A stretch of 48,142 nucleotides of DNA from Bacteroidota bacterium (GTDB taxonomy: Bacteria; Bacteroidota; Bacteroidia; Bacteroidales; WCHB1-69), in contig JAEZOU010000029.1 of assembly GCA_023413895.1 (NCBI GenBank), positions 1 to 48,142 of the forward strand. Reading direction: 5' to 3'. This document shows positions 9,001 through 18,504 of this stretch, piece after piece (the first letter of the stretch is position 1; every line of letters starts with the position of its first letter). The notes beneath the pieces are model-generated. The model saw only the letters and a list, made by a program, of their open reading frames with translations. It was not told the origin of the DNA and ran no database searches. A program made the position numbers and the translations under genes.

Positions 9001-12000
9001 AATATGACATTTTATCCTACTGAACGTGGTCCATATAACTATGATGTTGCAGGTAATGAGGGTTTTTCTGCCGGTGTTAATGAAGATGGAACTTTGAAAG
9101 ACCCGAAATCTCGTTGGGGAGGAATAATGAGGAAATTTGATAATACAGATTTCGATTCATATAATTACGAATATATCGAATTTTGGATGATGGATCCATT
9201 TATTGAAAATCCTAATCACGAAGGAGGAAAACTCTATTTCAACTTAGGAGATATTTCTGAAGATATCTTACGGGATGGACGGAAATTTTTTGAAAATGGA
9301 TTGCCAGGTGATGGCTCGGATACGGATGTAGAATATACAGCTTGGGGTCGTGTGCCAACACAACAACAGATTATAAATGCTTTTGAAAGTAGTGACGAAA
9401 ATGCACGTCCTAATCAAGATGTGGGTTTTGATGGTTTGAGAGATGATCAAGAACGCACTCACTTCCAAAACTCCTATTTAAGTATGTTGGCACAAGAGTT
9501 TGGTATGGATTCTCCCGTGTATCAACAAGCAGCAATAGACCCTTCGTCTGATAACTTCCATCACTTCAGAGGTACTGATTATGATGAGCAAGAAATAGGA
9601 ATTGTAGAACGTTATCGATATTATAACAACGCCCAAGGAAATACGCCTACCCAATCGTCCACTAACGAAAGTTATTTAACAATTGGACGTTCTCAGCCAG
9701 ATGTGGAGGATGTGAATAATGATAATACATTGAGTGAAGATGAACGCTATTACCAATATGTAATTGACCTGCGTCCTGACAAAATGGTGGTCGGAGAAAA
9801 CTATATCAACGATGTTTATGAAGCAATCCCCGAACGTTTGCCTAATGGAACTAATCCAGCTACAAAATGGTATCAATTCCGTATTCCTATTAAAAATCCA
9901 GATGCAGTAATTGGTAATATTTCAGGCTTTAGTTCTATCCGTTTTCTTCGTGTGTTTATGCGTGATTTCAGTGAGCCAATTGTTTGTCGTTTAGCAACTT
10001 TTGAATTGATTAGAAGTGATTGGCGTGCTTGTACTGAGAGTTTGATTGAGGAGGGTGATTATATGGTACCAGTAACTGGTGATGATAATACTCAAATCAA
10101 TATAGGAACATTAAGTTATGAAGAAAATGCAAATCGTGTACCCGTGCCGTACGTTTTACCTCCAGGTATTGAGCGTGAAAAAGATGCATCGGGGGTTAAT
10201 GTAATTCAACGTGATGAGCAATCTTTGACCTTGAAAGTTACAAATCTTCGCGATGGTGATGCACGAGCTGTCTATAAAAATATGGGATATGATTTGCGCC
10301 AATTTGAACGCTTAAAAATGTTTATCCACGCAGAAGATGTTGAAACTTCTGGTGACTTAAATCCTGGTGATATCACAGTTTTTATTAGAATTGGTTCCGA
10401 TTTCACTGATAACTACTATGAATATGAAATTCCTGTTGCTATTACCCCTTGGGGAATTGGAAAAGATTCTGCTGCTATTTGGCCTCTTGCTAATCGCCTT
10501 GACATTTTCCTTGACTCGTTAGTAGCTGTTAAACAAGCTCGAAATATTGCTGTACGCGCAGGCTCACACCCGAGCAACATTATGCCTTTTACTCAGGAAT
10601 TAGATAATGGAAATAAAATAACAGTGATGGGTATGCCTAACCTATCTGATGTAAGTGCTATTTTGATAGGTGTGCGAAATCCTAAAAAACGAGGTCTTAA
10701 TGATGGCGATGATATGATGCCAAAGTCGGTGATGATTTGGCTTAATGAGTTGCGCCTAACTGGATTTGATGATAAGTCAGGTGTAGCAGCATTGGCACGA
10801 ATGAGAATGAACCTTGCTGACCTTGGAGATGTGAGTTTTTCAACAACAGTTTCAACAGCAGGATTTGGCTCTCTGGAACAATCCATCACTCAGCGTGCTC
10901 AAGAAACCCAATACTCGGTTGACGTAGCCGCTAACATAGATGGTGGAAAAGTACTCTTCCCACAAAAATGGAATGTAAAAATTCCAATTCACTACGATTA
11001 TTCTCTCACGGGTGAAATGCCACTTTACAATCCTCTTAATCCTGATGTACATTTGGCAGAGGATTTGTTGACCTACGAGACAATGCACGAACGCGACTCT
11101 ATCCGTCACATGACTACAGCCATTGTGCAACGTCAAAATGTTAACTTGACAAATGTTCGTAAGGAGAGAAATTTAGATAAGCCACTTAAAATGAGACCTT
11201 GGGATATAGAAAACTTCGATGTTTCGTACGCCTATTCTGAGGTGAAAATTCACGATGTAGATGTGGAATTTGATAATGAATTTTCACACGAAGGTCAGGT
11301 GGGATATACATTCAGTCATAATCCCAAAAACATTCGCGTATTTGCAAAAGCAAGGAAAATGAAATCGAAATGGCTACAGCTGATTAAGGATTTTAATTTT
11401 ACTCCTATGCCGAAGAGTTTTGTGTTTAGAACAACTGTGCTCCGCGAGTTTAATGAGTTTAAATTCCGTCCCAAAAGTCAAGGAAATATCATTGTTGATA
11501 CTAGTTTCGTGAAAAACTTTATGTGGACGCGTAATTATGCTTTGCAGTGGGATTTGGCTCAAAGTTTGAAGTTTGAATATCGTGCCGATGCTACCGCCCG
11601 CCTTGATGAACCTGACGGTAGAATTGATACCCGCCAAGAAAAGGATTCAATTTGGCACTCTTTTGGTCGAGGAGGAAGAATGAATTACTTTACTCAACGT
11701 TTTGATGCTTCGTGGAATGTTCCTATTAACAAAATTCCTCTATTTAATTGGATAAATGCAAATGTTCGCTATAGTGGAACTTACAACTATACAGGGTCTG
11801 CCCTTTCAATGCAACATTTGGGAAATACAATCGAAAACTCCAATACTCTTCAAGGAAATGCTTCTATTAATTTTGTCACTCTTTATAACAATATCCCCTA
11901 TTTGAAGAAGGTAAACCAAGGTGTAAAACGAAATAATAAGAAGAAAAATGATGGTAAGGATAATAAAAGAGGAACTTTAGACTCTGACGATGATGTTAAA

Positions 12001-13425
12001 AAAGCAGGAAGAAAAGAAACAGCAAAGAATGATAAAGATAGTGTAAAAACTAAGAGTGGAATCGGTAAACTGATTTTGGATGGAACTTTACGTGTGTTGA
12101 TGTTAGTAAGAAATGCATCTTTGAATTATAGCGAAGGTAATGGAACATCTTTGCCAGGTTATATGGGTGAACCCGACCTGTTCGGTATAGATTTCACAAA
12201 TAGCTCTCCAGGATTCCTATTTGCTTTTGGAGGTCAACCCAATATGTTGAAAGCGGGTGCTGAAGGTGGGTGGCTTACAACAGATTCACTGATGACATCG
12301 GCGTTCTCTCAGCGACATAATCAAACAATCAACTTCCGATCAACAATAGAACCTTTTAAAGATTTTAGAATTGATGTAACTGCAAATAGAGTTTATTCAA
12401 GGAACTTCTCGGAATATTATCGATACTCTTCTAATGGTTCGTTGACACATTTTTCTCCTCAAGAAAATGGAAACTTTACGATTACGACGGTTGCACTAAG
12501 AACTTTCTTTAGAAAAGCAGAAGATGTTTTCCAAGAATTTAGAGCTATACGTCACCAAATGGCAGAGCAAATTGCAGCGCAAAATCCAAACTCTGTAGGT
12601 GTAGATGCAGAAGGTTTCCCTATCGGTTACAATGGCGTGAGTCCTGAAGTACTTGCTGCTTCTTTCTTGGCAACATACGTGGGGAAAAACCCAGCAAAAA
12701 TGGATCCAATGCAGGTATTCCCTTCTATCCCTCTTCCAAACTGGCGATTGAATTATAACGGTTTTTCTAAAATTAAAGGTATCAATAAGGTGTTCCAAAA
12801 TCTTACCTTGACGCATACTTATACTTGTCAATATGCAGTTGGAAATTTTGCTTCCAATCTACTCTTCTCACAAGATGCTAATGGCCACCCGAATACAATG
12901 AATGCGTTAGGAAACTTTATTCACTCACGCGAAATGTCTCAAATATCATTGAATGAGCAATTTAGCCCGTTAATCGGTTTTGATATGACTCTAAAGAATA
13001 GTTTGACCTTGAAGGTGGAATTTAAGAAGAGTCGTAATGTATCGTTGAGTTTTGCAAATAACCAAATTACTGAAATACTCTCTAATGAAATCTCCTTTGC
13101 AGCCGGATACCGATTTAAAGATTTGAAAATTGGTGTGGTCTTCTCAGGAGCCAAACGTCAGATTGTTAGTGATTTGAATGTCACATTAGGATTTTCAATC
13201 AAAGATAATATGACAACCTTGCGTAAGTTAGTAGAGGAAACAACACAGGTGTCAGCAGGTGCGTTGGCAATCGATATCAATGCTACTGCAGATTATCAAA
13301 TTAGTAAAATGGTAGGTCTTCGCTTCTATTATACCCAAAGTATTAACAAACCCTATATTCAGTTAAGTTACGATACAATGAATATTGATGCAGGTATAAC
13401 AGTACGATTGATGCTCACCCAATAA
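6088..13425 (+). CDS. sprA: SprA/Sov, outer-membrane translocon of the type IX secretion system
   Basis: A 2445-residue outer-membrane protein matching the length of the SprA/Sov family (about 2400-2500 residues), whose members form the very large beta-barrel channel that exports type IX cargo. The start is GTG at 6088; an in-frame stop lies at 6073-6075, so no longer start exists. A signal peptide covers residues about 1-26, ending near VWA. Family landmarks include the GSQNLFGLKTALKFGKL segment near residue 298, the ITYIDDFEASK segment near residue 855, and amphipathic beta-rich repeats to a C-terminus ending RLMLTQ. Residues about 1940-1993 form a lysine- and aspartate-rich low-complexity stretch between beta segments. 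It lies between ruvA and holB in one direction. Three putative cargo genes are elsewhere in the window. Confidence 0.96.
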   Translation: MTSRKSSKIYILSALSLAAFISFVWAKPIERDFYNQEIDHFDSGTLTESDIEELSTLEVSEEVLQSLIRNAESPVTPPDTGLQSPIPQPDNNPLDPEDHYTPFHLSTPPSLNTSIEYNPETNTYEFQNMIGNTPYGPASSLSIDDFIDYDLQQELRNYWRDKGANYAGSANRRGGGLIPQIKVGSDIFESIFGSDVIDIRPAGNIEITFGILHNYDKNPNLTINSQRHTDFNFDQNIQLSLMAKVGDKINFNLNYNSEANFDIDNKMKLKYEGKEDDIIQLLEFGDVTLPLSTTLITGSQNLFGLKTALKFGKLTVTAVASSQSSESQTTVISGGAQTEEFYFKADEYEDNKHFFIAQYFRDHYNEAMATLPLISSPIVITKIEVWRTTVGAATQDNRNIIAFTDLGEFEPQSQILMPNQMGYPCDNSNNLLTAIDTSLYRNLATASNNLRARGLTAGIDYEKVESARLLNPSEYTFNSKLGFISLNTSLSSDQVLAVAFQYQVIGDEQIYQVGEFSNEVASPNCIRVKLLKSTSLNTKSPLWKLMMKNVYNLQAYQISNEKFRLNILYTGDDEGVANGFFNLGAQKGIPLIRLMGLDRLNQQQDPAPDGIFDFIDNADVAGGTIVSKNGRIFFPTIEPFGKDLRAVLTDPEIADRYCFDSLYTMTQELAQQYTSKNKFFIEGTYSSSTGSEFVIQGAANLQEGSVVVTAGGNKLIENVHYTVNYSMATVTIIDEGILKSGTPISITTEENSMMGNTKRMFGANLDYEVNRNFRFGGSILNLSELPISSKVNYGDEPINNMIWGLNLSYKTKVPFITKLVDFLPFYSTTAESNFQVDAEFAHFVPGHSRLIGKEGITYIDDFEASKSTIDLKSYINWSLASTPQGQPSLFREALAVSEDDSDRRKLAYGFNRANFNWYIIDPMFYYNDAATPPNIDKEEQSKPYARAVYEPELFPSKEYQNNMQSTNMSVFNMTFYPTERGPYNYDVAGNEGFSAGVNEDGTLKDPKSRWGGIMRKFDNTDFDSYNYEYIEFWMMDPFIENPNHEGGKLYFNLGDISEDILRDGRKFFENGLPGDGSDTDVEYTAWGRVPTQQQIINAFESSDENARPNQDVGFDGLRDDQERTHFQNSYLSMLAQEFGMDSPVYQQAAIDPSSDNFHHFRGTDYDEQEIGIVERYRYYNNAQGNTPTQSSTNESYLTIGRSQPDVEDVNNDNTLSEDERYYQYVIDLRPDKMVVGENYINDVYEAIPERLPNGTNPATKWYQFRIPIKNPDAVIGNISGFSSIRFLRVFMRDFSEPIVCRLATFELIRSDWRACTESLIEEGDYMVPVTGDDNTQINIGTLSYEENANRVPVPYVLPPGIEREKDASGVNVIQRDEQSLTLKVTNLRDGDARAVYKNMGYDLRQFERLKMFIHAEDVETSGDLNPGDITVFIRIGSDFTDNYYEYEIPVAITPWGIGKDSAAIWPLANRLDIFLDSLVAVKQARNIAVRAGSHPSNIMPFTQELDNGNKITVMGMPNLSDVSAILIGVRNPKKRGLNDGDDMMPKSVMIWLNELRLTGFDDKSGVAALARMRMNLADLGDVSFSTTVSTAGFGSLEQSITQRAQETQYSVDVAANIDGGKVLFPQKWNVKIPIHYDYSLTGEMPLYNPLNPDVHLAEDLLTYETMHERDSIRHMTTAIVQRQNVNLTNVRKERNLDKPLKMRPWDIENFDVSYAYSEVKIHDVDVEFDNEFSHEGQVGYTFSHNPKNIRVFAKARKMKSKWLQLIKDFNFTPMPKSFVFRTTVLREFNEFKFRPKSQGNIIVDTSFVKNFMWTRNYALQWDLAQSLKFEYRADATARLDEPDGRIDTRQEKDSIWHSFGRGGRMNYFTQRFDASWNVPINKIPLFNWINANVRYSGTYNYTGSALSMQHLGNTIENSNTLQGNASINFVTLYNNIPYLKKVNQGVKRNNKKKNDGKDNKRGTLDSDDDVKKAGRKETAKNDKDSVKTKSGIGKLILDGTLRVLMLVRNASLNYSEGNGTSLPGYMGEPDLFGIDFTNSSPGFLFAFGGQPNMLKAGAEGGWLTTDSLMTSAFSQRHNQTINFRSTIEPFKDFRIDVTANRVYSRNFSEYYRYSSNGSLTHFSPQENGNFTITTVALRTFFRKAEDVFQEFRAIRHQMAEQIAAQNPNSVGVDAEGFPIGYNGVSPEVLAASFLATYVGKNPAKMDPMQVFPSIPLPNWRLNYNGFSKIKGINKVFQNLTLTHTYTCQYAVGNFASNLLFSQDANGHPNTMNALGNFIHSREMSQISLNEQFSPLIGFDMTLKNSLTLKVEFKKSRNVSLSFANNQITEILSNEISFAAGYRFKDLKIGVVFSGAKRQIVSDLNVTLGFSIKDNMTTLRKLVEETTQVSAGALAIDINATADYQISKMVGLRFYYTQSINKPYIQLSYDTMNIDAGITVRLMLTQ

Positions 13426-13449
13426 TGTTTTCTTTTAAAATCAAAAGTT

Positions 13450-14607
13450 ATGTACTTTAAAGATGTTATGGTAGAAGATCAGTTGAAGAAGCAACTGATA
13501 ACCCTAGTGAAGGAAAACAGAATCAGTCATGCACAACTGTTTGTTTCCCAAGCAGGAACGCATAGCTTTGCTTTGGCAATGGCGTACGCCCGTTACATTA
13601 GTTGTCATAATCGAGGCGAGAATGATTCTTGTGGTGTGTGTCCATCGTGTAAGAAATTTGATAAACTTTCACATCCCGATTTACATATCTATTTTCCCAA
13701 TTGTATTGCCAAAAACATAAAAAAAGACCCAGATTCTTCGCAATTTGTGCGTGAGTTTACGCAATTTGTTTTGGATAACAATTATATGATTTCGATTGAT
13801 GAATGGTTGCAAGTTTTGGGCGGAGAAAATAAGCAGGCTACGATTAATATTCGTGATTGTTCCGATATTATCAATCATAATAGTACCCGTTCATACGAGG
13901 GTGGATATAAGATATTTATTCTTTGGAATGTAGAACGCTTATATCATCAAGCTGCGCCTAAATTGCTGAAAACTTTAGAAGAACCTGAAAAACAAACCTT
14001 ATTTATTCTTCTAACTGAAGATTCTGATAAACTTTTGGCAACAATTCGTTCGCGTACGCAGATGGTGAAAATTCCACCTATGAGTCGCGAAATGATAGTA
14101 CAATCTTTGCAACGAGACTATAACTTGGAACAAGAAAAAGCGGAAGATATTGCAGAAATTTCAGAAGGAAATTATGTAAAAGCTCGAGAATTAGTACGGG
14201 GTAGTCAAGAACTAACAGAAATGTTATCCTACTTCAATACGCTGATGAGTAGTGCAATTTCGTTGGGGCAAGCACAGCCAATTAATGTGGTAAATTATCC
14301 TGCTGTTCAAGAAGTTATATCTGAAATTATTGATAAAGGAAGAGAATATCAAAAGGGATTTTTGAAGTTTTTTATTCGAATGTTACGCAGTATGCTTATG
14401 CTGAACGTTGGAAATAATGCAGTAGTATATGCTACTGCTGAAGAGAAACAATTGCATACACAATATCAAAATTTTGTTACCTTGAAAAGAATCTCTCCTT
14501 TGTTGGACGAATGTAATAAAGCAATTTTTCATATAGAAAGAAATGTAAATTCTACGCTCGTTTTTACAGATTTTTATCTTAAATTAGGTGACATTTTATT
14601 ACGTTAA
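13450..14607 (+). CDS. holB: DNA polymerase III subunit delta prime
   Basis: A 385-residue clamp-loader subunit of the DnaX/HolB AAA+ family. The zinc module is visible as C52, C61, C64 and C67. The P-loop region (SQAGTHSFA at about 33-41) lacks the GKT of ATP-binding subunits, as expected for delta prime, which does not hydrolyse ATP. The conserved LLKTLEEP segment near residue 175 and the TIRSRTQ sensor-type segment near 198 are present. The gene begins 24 bases after sprA and is probably in the same transcript. No terminator is evident, but a promoter box follows immediately. Confidence 0.92.
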   Translation: MYFKDVMVEDQLKKQLITLVKENRISHAQLFVSQAGTHSFALAMAYARYISCHNRGENDSCGVCPSCKKFDKLSHPDLHIYFPNCIAKNIKKDPDSSQFVREFTQFVLDNNYMISIDEWLQVLGGENKQATINIRDCSDIINHNSTRSYEGGYKIFILWNVERLYHQAAPKLLKTLEEPEKQTLFILLTEDSDKLLATIRSRTQMVKIPPMSREMIVQSLQRDYNLEQEKAEDIAEISEGNYVKARELVRGSQELTEMLSYFNTLMSSAISLGQAQPINVVNYPAVQEVISEIIDKGREYQKGFLKFFIRMLRSMLMLNVGNNAVVYATAEEKQLHTQYQNFVTLKRISPLLDECNKAIFHIERNVNSTLVFTDFYLKLGDILLR

Positions 14608-14613
14608 ATTTTA

Positions 14614-14621
14614 TATCTTTG
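14614..14621 (+). promoter_or_regulatory. Probable -7 box for the polysaccharide locus
   Basis: TATCTTTG followed by C, an exact TAnnTTTG match, begins seven bases after the holB stop and about 100 bases before the flippase start. It is the only recognisable promoter ahead of the seven co-directional polysaccharide genes. Confidence 0.55.
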
Positions 14622-14720
14622 CCAATTCATTTCCTGCTTAAATTATATGTTGTATAGTTTGAGTAGAAACTTTTTGAGTCTATGAAGTGGTTGATAAAAT
14701 TTATAATCCTGTAGCATTTT

Positions 14721-16175
14721 ATGGCTGACTCGTTGAAAGATAAAACTGTTGCCGGAATGTTGTGGAGTAGCATCGGAAAATTCGGTGCTATGGGGCTCTC
14801 TTTTGTTGCCAATTTGGTGCTCGCACGTCTGCTTTTACCAGAGCATTTTGGTTGCATCGGAATGCTCTATATCTTTATCGCCATTTCTCAGGCCTTTATT
14901 TATGGCGGACTTGCTACGGCATTAATCCAGAAAAAAGATGCAAAAGCTATTGATTATACAACGGTATTCTACTGGAACTTAACCGTTTCGATTCTCTGTA
15001 TGGGAATTTTGTTTTTGGCAGCCCCTGCAATCGCTCGATTTTATGAAATGCCGTTACTGTCGAACTTACTTCGTGTGCAGAGTCTTATGCTACTGATCTG
15101 CTCATTCTCTGCTGTCCAATCTACAATTTTGCAGAAAACACTAAGATTCAAATCGTTGGCAATTAGAAATATAATCTCTACAGGTTGCGGAGTTACGGTG
15201 GCTGTGATTATGGCTTATAAAGGCTTTGGCGTATGGAGTTTGGTCGCAAATGGACTTGTGAGTGGTGTGGTGAGTGTTTTTCTTCTTTGGAATATGAGTT
15301 CTTGGCGCCCAACTTTTGAGTTTAGTATTCAATCATTTAAAGAACTCTTTGGCTTTGGTGGTTTAATTCTGATCTCTAGTGTTGTGGAAACACTTTATAC
15401 ACATATCCAAGGGTTGATTATCGGAAAACTATATACTGCCGATGATATGGGCTATTATTCGCAAGCACGAAAATTAGAGGAGATTCCTACAATGGCACTC
15501 TCCTCTATTGTAAACGATGTCTCTTTTCCCGTTTTTTCTAAACTACAAGATGATAAAACCCAAATGGTCAGAGGGTTAAGAAAAGTTGTGAAAAGTATTA
15601 CTTATATGAATTTTCCAATGATGGTAATGCTAATTATTATTGCTCAACCCTTAATTCACCTGCTTTATACTGACAGATGGGACGGCGCTGTGCTCTATTT
15701 TCAGATTTTGTGCGTCGGAAGTATGGCTTATACTTTAAATACTCTGAATGTGAATGTGGTAAAATCTTTAGGGAAAGGAAATGTCTATCTCGTTTTGCAA
15801 CTGACAAAGCGTTTTGTTGGATTGGCTCTATTAGTAGCAGGAATATTTTTTGGAATTCAAGGGCTTTTGTGGGCAGTTACTATCAATGTATATGTCAGTT
15901 TCCTGATAAGTGCATTTGTAAGTGGTAGATTGGTGAATTATGGAATCCGTAAACAGTTGCGAGATATTGCACCCTGTTATTTTATTGCATGGGGAATTGG
16001 AGCGTTAGTTTATTGGATTTTTAAAGAAATAGAGATTCATTATGTGGTGGAGATGATTGCACAAGTGATTGTTTATGTAGCCATGTATGTGGGGGTAACA
16101 ATCCTTTTAAAACAGGAAGGATTTTATGTTTATTGGGAAATTGTGAAAAAATATATAGATAGATTTAGAAAATAA
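14721..16175 (+). CDS. Polysaccharide flippase (Wzx/MOP superfamily)
   Basis: A 484-residue polytopic membrane protein of the oligosaccharide flippase family, with roughly 12-14 hydrophobic segments. Such proteins move lipid-linked repeat units from the cytoplasmic to the periplasmic face of the inner membrane. The N-terminal LKDKTVAGMLWSSIGKFGAM pattern and the LARLLLPEHFGCIGMLYIF segment are typical of this branch. It heads a run of seven genes in the same direction, including O-antigen ligase/polymerase, glycosyltransferase and Wzz-like genes, which supports the role. The substrate glycan cannot be inferred. Confidence 0.9.
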   Translation: MADSLKDKTVAGMLWSSIGKFGAMGLSFVANLVLARLLLPEHFGCIGMLYIFIAISQAFIYGGLATALIQKKDAKAIDYTTVFYWNLTVSILCMGILFLAAPAIARFYEMPLLSNLLRVQSLMLLICSFSAVQSTILQKTLRFKSLAIRNIISTGCGVTVAVIMAYKGFGVWSLVANGLVSGVVSVFLLWNMSSWRPTFEFSIQSFKELFGFGGLILISSVVETLYTHIQGLIIGKLYTADDMGYYSQARKLEEIPTMALSSIVNDVSFPVFSKLQDDKTQMVRGLRKVVKSITYMNFPMMVMLIIIAQPLIHLLYTDRWDGAVLYFQILCVGSMAYTLNTLNVNVVKSLGKGNVYLVLQLTKRFVGLALLVAGIFFGIQGLLWAVTINVYVSFLISAFVSGRLVNYGIRKQLRDIAPCYFIAWGIGALVYWIFKEIEIHYVVEMIAQVIVYVAMYVGVTILLKQEGFYVYWEIVKKYIDRFRK

Positions 16176-16188
16176 TAGAATTGAATAT

Positions 16189-17409
16189 ATGAAGATTGGA
16201 ATTATTAGGGAAACTAAAGTGCCAGAAGATTATAGAGTTGCACTAACACCAGATGAAATTGTGAGTTTGCAGCAACAATTTCCAAATGCAGAGTTTGTTG
16301 TACAATCTTCACCTACGCGTGCTTACTCCGATGAGGAATATCGTTCAAAGAAAGTTGAAGTGCGAGACAATATTGACGATTGTGATCTGCTCTTTGGAAT
16401 TAAAGAAGCAAAGATTGAAACGCTTTTGCCTAATAAGCACTATTTTTTCTTTGGTCATATTGCAAAAATGCAGCCCTACAATAAACCGCTGTTGCAAAAA
16501 ATGATTGCACAGAAGATCACCTTTTCGGATTATGAATATCTGGTAGATGATAAAAATCAACGTTTGTGTGCGTTTGGTTGGTGGGCAGGAGTTGTGGGCG
16601 TTTACAATACGTTGCGCGCTTATGGAATCAAAACAAATAAGTTCAATCTGCCAGCTCCAGATAGACAATTTACATTGGAGCGCTTGATTTCTACACTTCA
16701 AACTCTTCCGCAGTTTGGGGCTAAAATTATGATTACAGGAAATGGTCGTGTATCGCATGGCGCTCAGCATGTTTTAGAAGCAATTGGTTATCAACGCGTT
16801 TCTTCGTCTGAGTTTTTGACAATAGAAAAAACTGAAACGCCAATCTATACAGTTGCCGATGTGGAACTTTTAGTGAAACGTAACGATGTGGAAAATTTAC
16901 CTTTCGATTTAAACCATTTTATCCAAAATCCTGAGGCTTACGAAAGTGCGTTCTTTCCCTTTGCAAAAGCTGCTGATATCCTATTATGTTGCCATTTCTG
17001 GGCACCACAGAACCCAGTTTACCTCTCTGAAACTGAATTGAAAAGTCCAGAGTTACGCATCTCAGTGGTTGGTGATGTAACGTGCGATATATTGGGAAGT
17101 GTCAAGTCAACGCTCCGAGCTTCTACGCACGCCGAACCTTTCTATGATTATAATCCAACCACAGCTCAAGAGGAACCTCCGTTCTCATCAACGGAAAATA
17201 TTACTGTAATGGCAGTAGATACTTTGCCCAATGCTTTGGCTATTGATACAAGTAGCTATTTTGGGGAAGCATTATCCAAATATGTGATGGAACCTATTCT
17301 AAAAGGTAATTTGGATAACGATTCCGTTATTGAGCGTGCAACAATTCTCAAAAATGGAGAATTAACAGAACGATTTTCATATTTGAAAGATTTTGCAGAA
17401 AAAGATTAA
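16189..17409 (+). CDS. Saccharopine dehydrogenase (L-lysine-forming)-like oxidoreductase
   Basis: A 406-residue NAD(P)-dependent oxidoreductase of the alanine dehydrogenase / LYS1-type saccharopine dehydrogenase group. The N-terminal MKIGIIRE..VPEDYRVALTP segment is typical. K72 (in GIKE) and H90 (in GHIAKMQ) line up, from memory, with the catalytic Lys and His of yeast Lys1. The following LVDDKNQRLCAFGWWAG segment resembles the Lys1 region before its nucleotide domain, and the Rossmann loop is GNGRVSHGA at 184-192. It starts 13 bases after the flippase and 11 bases before an ATP-grasp gene. Bacteria rarely use the aminoadipate lysine pathway, so a related opine-type or amino-acid-modifying reaction for the glycan is plausible but unproven. 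Confidence 0.8.
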   Translation: MKIGIIRETKVPEDYRVALTPDEIVSLQQQFPNAEFVVQSSPTRAYSDEEYRSKKVEVRDNIDDCDLLFGIKEAKIETLLPNKHYFFFGHIAKMQPYNKPLLQKMIAQKITFSDYEYLVDDKNQRLCAFGWWAGVVGVYNTLRAYGIKTNKFNLPAPDRQFTLERLISTLQTLPQFGAKIMITGNGRVSHGAQHVLEAIGYQRVSSSEFLTIEKTETPIYTVADVELLVKRNDVENLPFDLNHFIQNPEAYESAFFPFAKAADILLCCHFWAPQNPVYLSETELKSPELRISVVGDVTCDILGSVKSTLRASTHAEPFYDYNPTTAQEEPPFSSTENITVMAVDTLPNALAIDTSSYFGEALSKYVMEPILKGNLDNDSVIERATILKNGELTERFSYLKDFAEKD

Positions 17410-17420
17410 ATTAGAAAAAG

Positions 17421-18503
17421 ATGATTAATAAACTTTACCACGGATATATTCTTAAAAGACAGTGGAATAATGATATAGCTTCGATTAAGAAGCAAATTAA
17501 GCAAGCGCAAACGGCAACTTTGTCAGCATCACAAAAGCGAGATGCTGAAGCCTATTATCAAAAGTTGATTGGACGGAAAATTCCAACCTATTGGCACGAA
17601 TATCTCTCTGCACGACACGAGGCGTTTTCGGTGAAGTTTGTGCCCGCATGCGTCTATCACACAATGGTAATCTATCGTCTTAACCACTATGCTTTGCGTC
17701 ATGCGTATGTAGATAAGGGAGCGTACGACATTTTCTTTCCAGATGTAAATCGTCCGAAGACGATTGTGAAAAAGATGAATGGTTATTTTTATGATAATCA
17801 GAACTCAATAACGGAAGAAGAGGCGTTGGAAAGATGTAAAAATTTGGATTCTGTAGTAATTAAACCTACTTTTGGAACGTGGGGAGGTGGAGTAAGAATG
17901 ATTTCGGTGAATGAGGGAATGGTAGATGAGAAAATCTCCGTTAAGTCGCTTTTTGATAGTTATAAAGATTATTATATTGTACAGGAGCGAGTACAACAGC
18001 ACGAACAGATGTCACAACTGAATCCAACTTCGTTGAATACGTTGCGAGTGATGACATATCGTGATGGGAATGAGGTTTTTGTGCTGTATATGGTGGTGAG
18101 AATCGGGAGAATGGGCGAGTGTGTGGATAATGAAACAGCAGGAGGAATAAAAGCTGATGTTGATTTGTCAACGGGAACGATTTTGGAATGTGCGTATGGA
18201 AATTATAAAGAACCCAAAATGTATCAAACAGACAGTGGTGCTGTGCTGAAAGGTTATCAGATTCCTGCTTTTGAGAAGGTGATTGCATTTGTGAAACAAC
18301 TCCATACTCGTTTGCCTTACTTCAACTTAATAGGCTGGGATATTGCCGTTGACGCAGAAGGTGAACCAATTTTAATAGAGTGGAATCGTTGTCCTGACTT
18401 GAGCCAAGTGGCGCACGGACCTGCATTCGGAGAGATGACAGAAGAGATTTTCAAGCGGGTGATGAGCTTGCCTGATAGCCGTTACTTTGGCTTTGGATCG
18501 TAA
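17421..18503 (+). CDS. Sugar-transfer-associated ATP-grasp protein
   Basis: A 360-residue cytoplasmic protein of the ATPgrasp_ST type, a group found in surface-glycan loci and thought to ligate or activate carboxylates with ATP. Visible elements: VVIKPTFGTWGGGVRMI near residues 145-161 (glycine-rich ATP-binding loop), YIVQERV near 185, STGTI near 250, and the metal/ATP-binding ending FNLIGWDIAVDAEGEPILIEWN near 300-320. It lies directly after the dehydrogenase gene and before a second, unrelated ATP-grasp gene, with a 220-base repeat-bearing gap between the two. The substrate is unknown; amide ligation of an amino acid to a sugar is one possibility. Confidence 0.82.
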   Translation: MINKLYHGYILKRQWNNDIASIKKQIKQAQTATLSASQKRDAEAYYQKLIGRKIPTYWHEYLSARHEAFSVKFVPACVYHTMVIYRLNHYALRHAYVDKGAYDIFFPDVNRPKTIVKKMNGYFYDNQNSITEEEALERCKNLDSVVIKPTFGTWGGGVRMISVNEGMVDEKISVKSLFDSYKDYYIVQERVQQHEQMSQLNPTSLNTLRVMTYRDGNEVFVLYMVVRIGRMGECVDNETAGGIKADVDLSTGTILECAYGNYKEPKMYQTDSGAVLKGYQIPAFEKVIAFVKQLHTRLPYFNLIGWDIAVDAEGEPILIEWNRCPDLSQVAHGPAFGEMTEEIFKRVMSLPDSRYFGFGS

Positions 18504-18504
18504 T

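Noticed and set aside
13540..13580. Loss of the P-loop in holB, considered as a damaged gene
   Set aside because: Delta prime normally lacks a working ATP site, so this is expected.
16345..16770. A 141-codon minus-strand frame inside the dehydrogenase gene
   Set aside because: The sense frame is a clear conserved enzyme, and the antisense frame has no recognisable motif.
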